Source of the DNA: Desmodesmus armatus
Taxonomy: Eukaryota > Chlorophyta > Chlorophyceae > Sphaeropleales > Scenedesmaceae
NCBI GenBank assembly: GCA_007449985.2
Contig: VIIQ02000047.1
Location: 186,001 to 250,000 of the forward strand
Direction of reading: 5' to 3'
Length of the DNA: 64,000 nucleotides
The notes below the pieces were generated by a model that saw only the letters and a list, made by a program, of their open reading frames with translations, ran no database searches and was not told where the DNA came from. Shown here in pieces: positions 37,301 through 47,398 of the stretch. The translations under genes were made by a program, and so were the position numbers. Each line of letters opens with the position of its first letter. Position 1 is the first letter of the stretch.

Positions 37301-40300
37301 ACTCATGTCATGTGCATGACGGCCCCACCCTGATGTCATGGTGTGCATGGTGGCCTCCACACTCCTGTCATGTTCATGACCCCCCCCCCCCCCCCGGGCT
37401 CACCCTAAGGAAGCTTGCCCTGCTTGACTCATCAGCAGTGTCCAGCACAGTGCCGTCAGGAAACACAACACGCATGTCCTGCAGCAGCAGCAGCAGCAGC
37501 AGCAGCAGCACACCCAACATTCACACGGTCAGGTGCTTTGACCACACCAACAACCCACCAATCACTTCTGCAACCCCTAAAATCAGAGTCACCGACTCAT
37601 CTACACGCAGCAGTGCTGTACTGCACTGCAGCGCAGTGTACTGCAACCTCATACCACAGTACTGCAACCTCACATCACTGTACCGCACAGCTGTACAGCA
37701 CGCACTGTACCCCAATGTCTGTCCCTCCGTACCTTGAGTGTGTGGTAGGTGTTCTGGCTCACACCGCAGCACATGCCGCTGCTGTTGTTGCTGACCACGC
37801 CCCCCACCATGCAGCTGTCGATGGACGAGGGGTCGGGTCCCATCTTGTACTGGATGGGCAGCTTGTTCTTGGTGGCAAAGGCAGCCAGGATGCGGTTCAC
37901 CTCACCAAGGATCAACCCAGGCTCAACAGTGATGCTGCTGCCGTCACCCTGGTGGCACAACAACCACGTGACAGTAAGGACAACGAGTGAGGGGGGGGGG
38001 GAGAAGGGATGGTGGTGGTGGTGGTGGGGGGGGGGGGGGGGGGGAGCAGCAGAGGGGGCAGCAATGGTGAAAGATAGGGTGATACACAGGTACGGGGGGG
38101 GAGGGGGGGTGTGGGAGCCGGGCTCAATGGTGATGCTGCTGCCGTCACCCTGCAGTCTGAGTGAGTACCAGGTTCACGAGGGGGGAAGGGGAGGCAGCCT
38201 GCAGCTTTTGCTTGACTGAGTTGGCAGGTTGTCTGCCAGTGCTCCCTATAAGCCAGTGCGTCAAAATGCATGGTGTGCTGGATGCTGCACAGCAGGCACA
38301 CGCAACAGCTATCAGCAGTGAAGACGGGGCAGCAACGCACATAGGCCTGCTGGCTCAGCACACAAAAACACCACCACACGTGATACAATCACTCCCCTCC
38401 TCACTGCACCCCCCCCCTTCCAAAAAAACTCGCCCTTCTGACGCCTCCCCCCAAATCACACCCCCCCTTCTCACGTGGATGGTGTAGTTCCTGAAGTTCT
38501 TGCCGGTGTGGCTGAGCTTGAGCAGCACACTGTCAGTGATGGCCTGGCCTGACAGGCTGGTGCCTGCAGCCCTGAAGGTGACAGGCACACCGTGCTTCTT
38601 GGCAATGGGCAGCAGGCGCTTGATCTCAGCCTCATTGTGGACCTGTGTGTGTCACACACAGTGTGTGGAGGGGGAAGGGGAGCAAGAGGGGTACACTTGC
38701 GGTCAGGTACAAGAGAGAGAGCGTGTGCGCGCTTGTGTGTTTGTGTGTGTTTCTTTGGGTGTGTGTGTGGGGGGGGGGGGTGCAGGGGCGTAAGCAGCCG
38801 TGAAGATAGCACGATTGTGTGGATTTCTGCTGGGCAACGTGTGTGACGGCAAAACACATGATGCATAGCAGTATCCTGGCAATGGGCAGCAGCCGCTTGA
38901 TCTCAGCCTCATTGTGGACCTGCAGGGGGGCGATGGGGAACAGTGGCGTACAATGGAACTGTGTCAGGTATGACCGGTGGAATTGTCAACAGGGAGAGGC
39001 AGGGGGGGGGGAGCCCAGACGGCAGTTGTACCAGGTCACACAGGGTGCGAACACGTTTATATGCAGCTACGACAGACAAACTATCTGAGGCAGTGGTCGT
39101 GGCTCACACAATGCGCTTTGTGTGAGCGATTGTCGTCCTGTCAAAGCCTGGTCATGCAGTTTTGCACTTTCTCTTCGCCACATCCAACAACCGCACACGG
39201 CCCGCCCGACCCACCAATCCCCCCCCCCCTCGGGGCCCAAGGCTTGGCCATCATGGCCATGCAGAGGATCTGCATGAGTTTGGGCATAACCCTTACCCAC
39301 TGCTTTGCGGTCTGCAAAGCAAAGCAGCTGGCTTTGTGGTGCATCCCGGCCCCACAACAGAAAGCCCAGGTAGCGGTTGTTTACCCTGCTACCCACCCTG
39401 CTACCCACCCTGCTACCCACCTTGATGACCATCTTAGGGCTGAGCCTGTAGAAGCTTGCATCAGTGCCGTAGGCCAAGCCCCCCCCCCCCTGCCAAGCGG
39501 TCACCGTCATGTCCAGTCATCCTTCCCCAAACCCCTCGAATCCACCCACCCACAGCCCCTACCCACCCCGACGAGAGCCCCCTCCCCCCCCCCACCACCA
39601 AACACACACATACGCTGCGGTTCAGTAGAGCAAGCACCCACCCCACCCACCTTGATGACCATCTTAGGGTTGAGCCTGTAGAAGCTCGCGTCAGTGCCGT
39701 AGGCAAAGGTGCGCACGGGGTCGGTGAAGATGCGCTCCTCACCAATGAACTGGGCCACCTCAGACTGGAACGCGGCGTAGCGACCATCCTCAAACCTGGG
39801 GGGGGGGCATGGAGGGTGAACAACGGGGCATTTCTGATGTGACAGATGACCTTCAACGAGGGGGGGCAGGATCTGACCCCAGCTGTTTACAGGAACGCCC
39901 AAGAGGGACAGCAGCATCTTCACATGGGTCTTGCAGGGGGGTGCTGGGGTGCATGAGGTTGGTGGGGGTGCACGATAGAAGGGGGCTTGTCATAGATGAA
40001 GACACAGGACAGCGCTGAGAGGCCAAGTTCCCCCCTCCTGCAGCATAGCCCCCCCCCCCCCACACACACACACACACACCAGCATGCATGTGCACGCATG
40101 CAGTCTCTCTGTCGACACGCGCCCCCGCACAAAACCTCCACCACCACAAGAGCACACACACATATGGGATTTCACCCCGTGATGCAACTCAACCTGGGGT
40201 TGGTCAGGTTCTGGCATCAACAGTCATCATCAGGCACAGGCCTCAGGCAGCCCCATGAGGGGGTGGGTGCCTCACTCAGTTGCCTCTGATCTTTGTGAAA

Positions 40301-42086
40301 GGCAACAAGCGAGGGACACCACTGCCTCATGAGATTGCTCTGCCAGGCAAAGTGCTACTCCAACTGCAGTGCATTCCCCCTGTGTCAAAACCTGTGCAGC
40401 AACACCTGTGTAGCAGCGATGGGCGCCTTATGCAGCGAGACACCAACTGACTGCCACTTACTGGCTGCCATGGTAGGCAGCCCGTCCACCCACACCCCCA
40501 ACCTACCCTTCTTTCAGCCCAGGCATCCCCCCCCCCAAAAACACGCACAACCCCCCCCCCCCCAAAACGCACACCACCCCCATCCTGTCCAGCCACCCCC
40601 TCTGTGCATGCTGTCCCCCCCCCCCACCACCACTCTGCTGAGCCAGGCGCCATCCCCCTCCACCTGTGCTGTGCTGAGCCTCAGATGCTGTGCTGCGGCG
40701 CCATGTCTGCCCTTCAACTGCCCCTCCAGCTTGCACGGCAAGCAGCAGCATGAGGTGCAGCCACCATGAGTGCTCCCAGGGCCAGCACCACCACCCCAGC
40801 TTATAAACAGCCCATGTACATGCGCCTTCAATCCCTGCCAGGCCAGCCTGCCATATCTAGGCAGTGAACTACCAGAAGGCAACACCCCAAGTGGCTGTAA
40901 TAAAGGGTGGGAGGCTGCTTCTCCTCCCTTACCAACCCAACTGATCAGTCAGGATGCTGACAGCATCCAGACATGTTCAGTTGGGGGCACGATGGTGGAA
41001 ACACCCCCCCCCCTTCTGCTGGAAAGCTGCCACACTGACTGCCCCTAACCTATCATCCTTAATCTGCAGGGCGAGGAGGGGACTCACATCCCAAGGGTTT
41101 CAAACCCCAAAGGCTTGCAATGGGAACTCCCATGGGGTTAGAAAGCGCTTGAGAGTACCGCTTTGCGGTGAAAGTATCTACTTGTAACACCCCCCCCCCC
41201 CAAAAAAAGGGAAGAGGAGCTGCCCCTGCATCACGCTGCCTCATTGCTTTTGGTTGTTGGGATGGCTGGCCCTGCCTGTGTACCCGGTACCCAGAAGCTC
41301 TCATAACCATTGTACATGAGGTCCTTCGTCACCACTGCTACCGATGACACACCCCGCCACAAAGTGCATTCGCATCATGCGAGAAAATATGCATGATATG
41401 TCAACACCCCGCCCCCCCAACCAACCACCCACTAGCCCCATATCATGTCAGGTGTGCAGGCATGCTGTGGACCTGTCAGACCACCGAGATGGAGGCAGTC
41501 TACTGCCAGCGTCAGGGTGAAGCCACAAAAGATCCTACATGCCCCTCCTGTGCAGATCCCTTGCCCTGCCCAGAATCTCTGTGGTACGGCATGAATCCAC
41601 CCACACAACTGCCGGCCTGGGCGGCATGCGTGATACTAGCCAAACTTGCTGCTTATGTTCTCAGCCTGGTACAACTTCCAATTGAACCTTTTCGGTACCT
41701 CTCCCTCCCCCTGCTCCAAGCTTGTATATCGGTTGTGTCACCACCCTGAAGCCCCCTCTACAACCTCAACCACACCTTCACCCACACAGTCAGCACAGCA
41801 GGAAGCTGCTGCTGCTGTCGCACCTGTGTCCGTCCTTGTTCTCAAATACTCCCTCCTTGATAGCGGCATCTTCCACAGGGCTTACGGCACCGAACAGATC
41901 TGTGGTAATCTCTGGGATGACGTGTTGCTGCACCTGCTGCTCCACCTGTAGTGCAGCCTGTGCCTGGCCCCTCACGTGCTGCAGGTTGGAAGCCGCTGCT
42001 GCTGCTGCTGGTACCTCCTGCTGACTAGCTCCTGCATTGCGTGCGGCCCTCGCCAGGCGGGCCAGATGCCTGACTGGCACCCTCAT
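28398..42086 (-). CDS. GYD1: Mitochondrial glycolate (D-lactate) dehydrogenase, FAD/Fe-S fusion protein, 23 exons
   Basis: Exons (minus): 42086-41824, 39795-39651, 38642-38475, 37948-37733, 37478-37404, 37056-36948, 36536-36411, 36125-36011, 35526-35400, 35091-34981, 34788-34637, 33690-33621, 33264-33183, 32865-32718, 32434-32309, 32080-31985, 31439-31363, 31090-30951, 30744-30463, 30232-30110, 29863-29717, 28978-28742, 28529-28398. All phases agree; 1,088 residues, near the Chlamydomonas GYD1 length (about 1,090). The start MRVPVRHLARLARAARNAG is a good mitochondrial presequence; an in-frame ATG at 42218 is an alternative. FAD-binding part: AAGTSLSGQ (about 161-169), GPDPSSIDSC (229), GSEGTLGF (349). 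FAD-oxidase C-terminal domain: HALEGNLHL (546) and HGTGRN (592). Fe-S part: CIECGFCESNCP (658), CAADGMCQEKCP (719), then CCG modules with QCCGMMFNSRG (886) and PCCGMAGDRG (1006). It should oxidise glycolate (and D-lactate) in algal photorespiration, passing electrons to ubiquinone. Intron 1 is 2 kb; several introns hold copies of exon edges. Confidence 0.9.
29060..29110 (-). repeat. Second, more diverged copy of the dehydrogenase exon 22 start
   Basis: Read on minus, an acceptor-like CTACAG at 29116-29111 is followed by a copy of the exon 22 beginning (VCDTVAV, then 15 extra bases, then HVPCS). It lies 132 bases upstream of the true exon start at 28978. The flanking GGAGGAG-type intron sequence is shared with the copy at 29213-29281. 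Confidence 0.8.
29213..29281 (-). repeat. 69-bp copy of the dehydrogenase exon 22 start with acceptor
   Basis: An intronic copy of the first 23 codons of exon 22 (true copy 28978-28910), 303 bases upstream, preceded by CCTCCTACAG. Five codons differ (Thr, Val, Ala, Val and a Ser changed from AGT to TCC) and all are silent. The similarity stops after STM, so it is not a complete alternative exon. Confidence 0.9.
34315..34350 (-). repeat. Copy of the dehydrogenase exon 11 end with donor
   Basis: The last ~36 bases of exon 11 plus GTGAGG recur 322 bases into the following intron; the true junction is at 34637. The copy would read MMIDLIAMLQR against MMIDLIDMFQR. An acceptor for the copy is not evident. 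Confidence 0.85.
38118..38149 (-). repeat. Copy of the dehydrogenase exon 4 start with acceptor
   Basis: About 32 bases following a CTGCAG acceptor repeat the exon 4 start (true start 37948) 201 bases upstream. The copy's CTGCAG is closer to consensus than the real CCACCAG. Confidence 0.85.
38877..38919 (-). repeat. Copy of the dehydrogenase exon 3 start with acceptor
   Basis: 43 bases after CCCCCCTGCAG repeat the start of exon 3 (VHNEAEIKRLLPIA) with one silent mismatch, 277 bases upstream of the true start at 38642. The real acceptor, ACACACACAG, is weaker. Confidence 0.88.
39421..39473 (-). repeat. Copy of the dehydrogenase exon 2 end with donor
   Basis: 53 bases plus the GTGGGT donor repeat the end of exon 2 (true junction 39651) 230 bases into intron 2. 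Three mismatches: two silent, one N to S. The donor-like element GTGGGTAGCAG is itself repeated about three times at 39388-39420. Confidence 0.9.
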
Positions 42087-42667
42087 GGTGATCCTTTGTT
42101 GGTGTGTGAGTGTATGTCGGGAGAAGCACAGACGTAGAAGCGGGCCTCCTGAAGTTTTCTTGACGTCTGTCGAAGCCGTACACGATGTGGAATCTGCAGC
42201 GAGCCTGATACCCCGCAAATGCTACCACCGAGATGGAGGATGAAGTGTGTGGCTAAGACAAGTATCGTGAGAGGCTCCGCTGCTGTCGTGCTTGCAACGG
42301 AGCTGCTCAATGGGCCTGGATTACAATCAGTGAGCTGGAAATTGACAAACCATGCCGGGCATCAGGGTTCGGTTTAACTAGTCTCAAGCAAACGGGGTCA
42401 AACCGCCGAGAGAAAACACTAACGGTTTCTAGGCTGTATCGACGACCCATGGAAGGTGGCGGGTCACGCAGTAGTGTATGGCCACTGTGCTCAAGACTCA
42501 AAAACAGACAACTGCTGCCTTGACAGACATCCTTGCAGTCCAATCACAGAGCATTTTTAACTTGATTCGACGGCCTCCTTCATCATGAGTGCCCTCAAAG
42601 CACATGTCCTTGCACTGTAGCCAGTTGGTGGGACCCTGTTCAAGCCAGCTGTCAGCAGGGACAAAGT
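42087..42667. promoter_or_regulatory. Divergent intergenic region, dehydrogenase and coiled-coil genes
   Basis: 581 bases separate the two start codons, so the region must hold both promoters and 5' UTRs. I see no TATA box at a convincing place and no low-CO2 element I could name with confidence. Confidence 0.5.
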
Positions 42668-44916
42668 ATGTCGGGTGCTGGTGATGGCCCAGGCTACGCC
42701 CAGAGGCGTATGCACAGCCAGACAAGCCCAGGAGCTATGCCCAGCAGAAGCCCTGCAAAGCAGCGTGGCAGGCCTGGGGGTGCCCAAACAGCAGGTGGTG
42801 CATACGCATCCCCAGCGCATGACTCCACACAAACAGATGCACAGGTAGTGCACCAAGAAGTGATTGCACAGATTATGCGGCTGCACAAGGTCCTACGTGG
42901 AAGGCAGAAACACAGCGGGCAAGACGACATCACACACCCCTGCATAGCCTGAGCAGCTTTCCGGGCTCGCCATCAAGCTACCCGCCTTGCTGCCGCTGCT
43001 CCTCATGCTGTAGCCTTCAAGCTGCGGCAACTGTTACATACCATGTTATCGACCGAGTAGGGGATGATAGCAGCAGCAGCGCGCGATCTTTGAAGTATCC
43101 TCGTCAGGGCTGCCAGCACCCACCTGTTGCTGCCTTTGCTGCTGTGTGTGCTGGGTTTCGCCCCTGGCAACATGTTCTGCTGCTGCGTGCTGGCTGTATG
43201 TTTCCTGCAGGTGTTGCAGCTGGCCCAGCTCCTGCACGCCATGCAGCAGCAGGCAGCTGCCAGCGAGGCGGCCAGCACAGCAGCACTGGCCAGCCTGGCG
43301 CAGCAGCTAAGGGGGGTGGCAGCACAGCAGGAGGCCCAGCAGCAGCAGCAACAGGTGCTGATGGAGGCACTGGACAGCAGGTGGGTGGGTCATGTCATTG
43401 TACCTTTCAGCCAGCTGCTCAGTATGACTCGTGACGCGCAGTCGGCATCGACGCTACTCCTGGGTCAAGGAGCATGCAATGCACCCGATGCACGGCACTG
43501 TACTGTACTGTACTATATTGTACTTTGTGTCAACATACCAAGGGTACTGTACTGTACCTCATGGCTGCACTCAACTTTGCTCACCACTTATAACCCTCCA
43601 TGCAGGCTGCAGCAAGTTGAGGGTGAGGGGGCGCTGCTGCAGTCGCGGCTGGCTGAGCTGAGTGCCTCACGCGCAGCGGCCGACCTAGTGAGCAGCAGCT
43701 GCCAGGACATGCTGCTGGTGCTGAGGGAGCAGCAGATGGAGCTGCTGCAGGTGAGGGGCGGGGCCAGCCGCTGGCATGGAATGGCTTTGCATGTAGACCC
43801 GTACGCATAAGGAATTTTCTCTAAGTACATGTTGGATACTTGTGTATGTCTCATGTGGGGGCGGCAGGGAGGGAGGGAGGAAATCAGGGAACAAGCACAT
43901 GGTGTCAAACACCTTACTTGCGGCTGTGCATGTGTTAAGGTAGTCTGCAGGGGATGGTAGCAGAACAAAGATGTGCAGTTTGCGTCCCGCGCTTCAAGGG
44001 ATACCAGCAGAATCAACGTGCGCATGTGGCGTCCTTTTCAAGTAGGACAGCAATATCATGAAGAAACAAGGTTCACGAGGCCCAGGGTGCTGCGCGCATC
44101 TTGCTGCTTGTATCGCAGGAGGTGGGGCAGCTGCAGCAGCAGTCACAGCAGCAGGATGCAGCTGCAGCAGCAGCAGTGTCAGCACAAGTACAAGCCGCCC
44201 TGCAGGACCATCTACAGCAGCAACATGCAGCTGGTCAGCAGCAGCAGCAGCAGCAAGAGCAGCAGCAGGATGAGTTGGATGCGCCTGTGCGGCGGCTGCA
44301 GCGGTTGATGCAGCAGCACAAGCAGGAGCTGGTGCTCAAGGTGGGTGGAGCACCCAACTGCACCTGTCTCCCCACCACCCCTCCCTCCCTGTCCCAAGCC
44401 CTTTCTGGCTCTGCGTTTCCTGTCGCCCTCACACCTGACCTAAGAGACTGGGGTACGCAAGTAGGCCCTCTGGGCACCCACATCAGCTTGTTGGCTAGCG
44501 CCGAGGTTGGGACTATGTCCTGTACTTTCCCCATAGTCTCCTGCCCCCTCCATGAACAGTGGGTGAAAAGCCCCAAAGGCACCCCTGCTCAAGGTTGGTA
44601 GGGCCTTCAGTCACCCACCTGCCTCCACCAGGCAGCATGTCATCCTCAGCCATGTACGGCTCCGCCTCAGCTACCAGAGCTGTCTGCAGGTCCCTGGCCT
44701 CACCAGCACAGCTGCCACCCAAAGCCAAGGCAGCAGCCACACCATTGTATGTATCGTCCCTCACATGCACATACAAATCCCTGTACTGGTCCTGCTGGAG
44801 CATCGCTTAAATCTTGGCTCTGCACGGACGAGTCCCAGGGCGTTGGTTTTGGATTCGTCAGTGTATACGAACACGTTTGCTAAGACGCACCTCACTATAC
44901 CTGTGCGTGCATGTCA

Positions 44917-44990
<74 letters not shown>

Positions 44991-45088
44991 CTGCTGCAGG
45001 TGTCTGCCATGCAGGAGGAGGTACAGCAGCAGCTGCAGCAGCAGCGGGCAAAGCTTGAGGCACTGGCAGCCACACTGCAGCAGAAGCT

Positions 45089-45123
<35 letters not shown>

Positions 45124-45410
45124 CCTGTGGCGGCAACAGCAACACAGCAGCTGCGGTGGTGCATGCCACCATGCCACCTGCCACCACCAACGCAGATGCC
45201 GCACAGCAGCAGCAGGAAGCGATCACCATTGAGCACAGCTGCTTGGGTGAAAAATTAGATCTACAGCAGCAGCAGGGTGTAGAGGAGCAATGCCTAGTGC
45301 ACAGCAGCAGCAGCAGTCCCCGTCAGGAGGTCAGTGTGCAGTGCTCTACCCTGGACAGTGAGCTGTCCTTCGTGGTCTGCAGGAACACAGCAGCAGGACA
45401 CAGCAGCCCC

Positions 45411-45442
<32 letters not shown>

Positions 45443-45810
45443 CAGCCCTGGTGCTGCTGCTGGGGATGGGAACTCACCATCCAGACCCCTGTCTCCTGCA
45501 GCAGATGCTGTCATTGCTGCTGCTGCCGGTGACGCTGGCAGCGCCGCTGCTGCTGCTGCTGACCAGGGGCTGCACTGTTTGCTGAGCAGACTCAGGAGCC
45601 CTGGCCGCCAGCAGCGGCAGCAGCATGAGGACAGCCTGGCCAGCAGCCCCAGCTCCTCCGCACATGCCATGATGGCGGCAGCAGCAGCAGACGGGTTGAG
45701 ACCAGGCGCAGGTGCAGGTGCATGTGTAGAAGTGGGGGTTAAAGCACCACGGCAGCAGGACAGCAGCAGCAGTCTTCCCTGCAGGGCACTTCCTTCCCCT
45801 GCTGTGGCTC

Positions 45811-45848
<38 letters not shown>

Positions 45849-47398
45849 GAGGCGCCTCAGCTGGTGCAGCAGTTGCAGGCAGAGCTAGGGGGCCTAGCCA
45901 AGGAACTGGAAGAGCTCAAGCAGCAGCAGCAGCAGCAGCGGGGTTCAACCAGCAGTGTGGCGGCCTCCCAGCAGCAGCAGCAGCAGGCGCCGCTTGAGCC
46001 GTTTGCTGCTGCTGGTCCCCTGGCATCTGAGCTTCAGGCGCTGGAGGTTCGTCTGCTGAAGGCGCTGCGGCTGGAGGCCCAGGCACAGCAGCACCTCATG
46101 GAGATGAGGGTGGCGGCAAACCAGGAGAGGGCGCAAGGTGGGTGAAGAGGGGGCACGTGTGTGCAGACACAGGGAGTCCATGCAGCCAATGCATCCACCA
46201 TCCAACCATTGTGACAGTGTGCGTGAGTGTGTGTAAGACACTTGGGTCTGTGTGTGTGGGGGGGGGGGGGGGGGGGGGTCATGAAGTAGGCTAGAGAGGT
46301 GTCCCATGTAAACACTGAGGCTGCGTTGTGATTCAGGAGGGGTGCGCGGCAGCAGCATCTCCTGGTGGCCGCAAACAAGGAGAGCGCGCAAGGTAGCATC
46401 ATGGCAACATACCTCCCGGTACCTCCCAGTGTCATAGCGTGCTGTGCTTTGCTGTGCTGTGCTGCAGAGGATCTGCTGTCGGTGCGCAGTATGGTCAGCA
46501 AGCAGCTGCAGCAGCTGACAGGCAACCTGAACCTTGCGATACAGCACATCAACACCCACCAACAGCAGCAGGGGTCAGGCCCCTCCTCCCCTGCTGCTGC
46601 TGCTGCGGCTGCTGTGAAGGCGAGCTCGCCTCAGGGTCGATGCAGCAGTCAGTCGCCCAGGCGCAAGGGTGCTGCTGCTGCTGCTGCTGCCGGCGGCTGC
46701 CATGGCAGCAGTGGTCGGCAGCAATGGCGGCATGATGACACCTGCCGGCAGCATGATGTGGACCCTGCCAGGTCTACTGCTGCTGCTGCTGCTGCTGTCC
46801 CGTCGCTGGGCGGCGGAGTTGGTGATGGAAAACAACGGTGTGGTGACAGCAATGGGGCAAGGGGTGGCTTGGCAGCCAACGGCAGCAATGGCGGCAATGC
46901 CGCACGGCTGCTGTTTGGCGGCGGCGGCTCTGGTGGCGGCAGCAGTGGGGCACTAGCAGGGCCATGGGGCAGTCTGGCAGGGGGAGCGGCGGCGGCGGCA
47001 GCCACCAGCAGGAGGGGCGGGGTGGGGGAGGCGCGGCAGGGTCACCGGCGGGCGGCAGCAGCGGCGGCGGCCGTGTGGTGTCACCTGCCAGGGTGAGGGC
47101 CTCCCACGGCAGCGGCAGCAGGCGTGGGGGTGTCAACAGCAGCAGCGTGAGGGGGTCCAGTGACTCCTGGCATGGGGGCGGGGTGTGGAAGCCTGCTGGG
47201 GTAGCGTCAGCTGCTAAGGGACCCCTGTCTCCTGTGTCACCTGTGGCTAGGGCTGCAACCTGGGGTGGGGGTGGAGTGCGGGGCGTGGGTGGGGGTGGTG
47301 GGTTAGGAGGGCGGGGGTTGACCAATGGGTCGGGCAGGGGCTTGAATGATGCGGAGTTGGAGTCAGTGTTGCGCCTGCTGGGGTCGATCAGGGGCTGA
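42668..47398 (+). CDS. Long Gln-rich coiled-coil protein of unknown function
   Basis: Exons 42668-42889 (an alternative donor at 42845 is possible), 43211-43380, 43606-43750, 44119-44340, 45000-46137 and 46468-47398, in phase up to the last exon. Predicted length about 940 residues. The first exon is Ser/Pro/Gly-rich; the next three are coiled coil with heptad-like spacing (LQLAQLLHAMQQQ, RLQRLMQQHKQELVLK); exon 5 is dominated by poly-Gln, poly-Ala and poly-Ser with a final coiled coil (LQALEVRLLKALRLEAQAQQ); exon 6 opens with DLLSVRSMVSKQLQQLTGNL and turns Gly-rich. In exon 6 the first frame stops at 47094-47096, but a shifted frame, open from about 46957, continues to TGA 47396-47398 with a coding-like end, LNDAELESVLRLLGSIRG. 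A one-base indel or missed intron is likely. The protein resembles centrosomal or basal-body scaffolds in character only; no family is recognised. Confidence 0.7.
44919..44987 (+). repeat. Uninterrupted (CTG)23 in the intron, 12 bases before an acceptor
   Basis: Twenty-three perfect CTG units followed by CCACTGCTGCAG and the start of exon 5 of the coiled-coil gene. It occupies the place where a pyrimidine tract is expected. Confidence 0.95.
46349..46392 (+). repeat. Copy of the coiled-coil gene exon 5 end with donor
   Basis: A stretch ending GAGAGCGCGCAAG|GTAGC in the next intron mirrors the end of exon 5 (GAGAGGGCGCAAG|GTGGG, junction 46137). It reads QHLLVAANKESAQ against QHLMEMRVAANQERAQ, so it has diverged more than the others and lost four codons. 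Confidence 0.75.

Noticed and set aside
44858..45258. Poly-Cys, poly-Ala and poly-Ser frames around the CTG tract
   Set aside because: Shadows of the (CTG)23 and CAG runs; only the frame continuing exon 5 has coding features.
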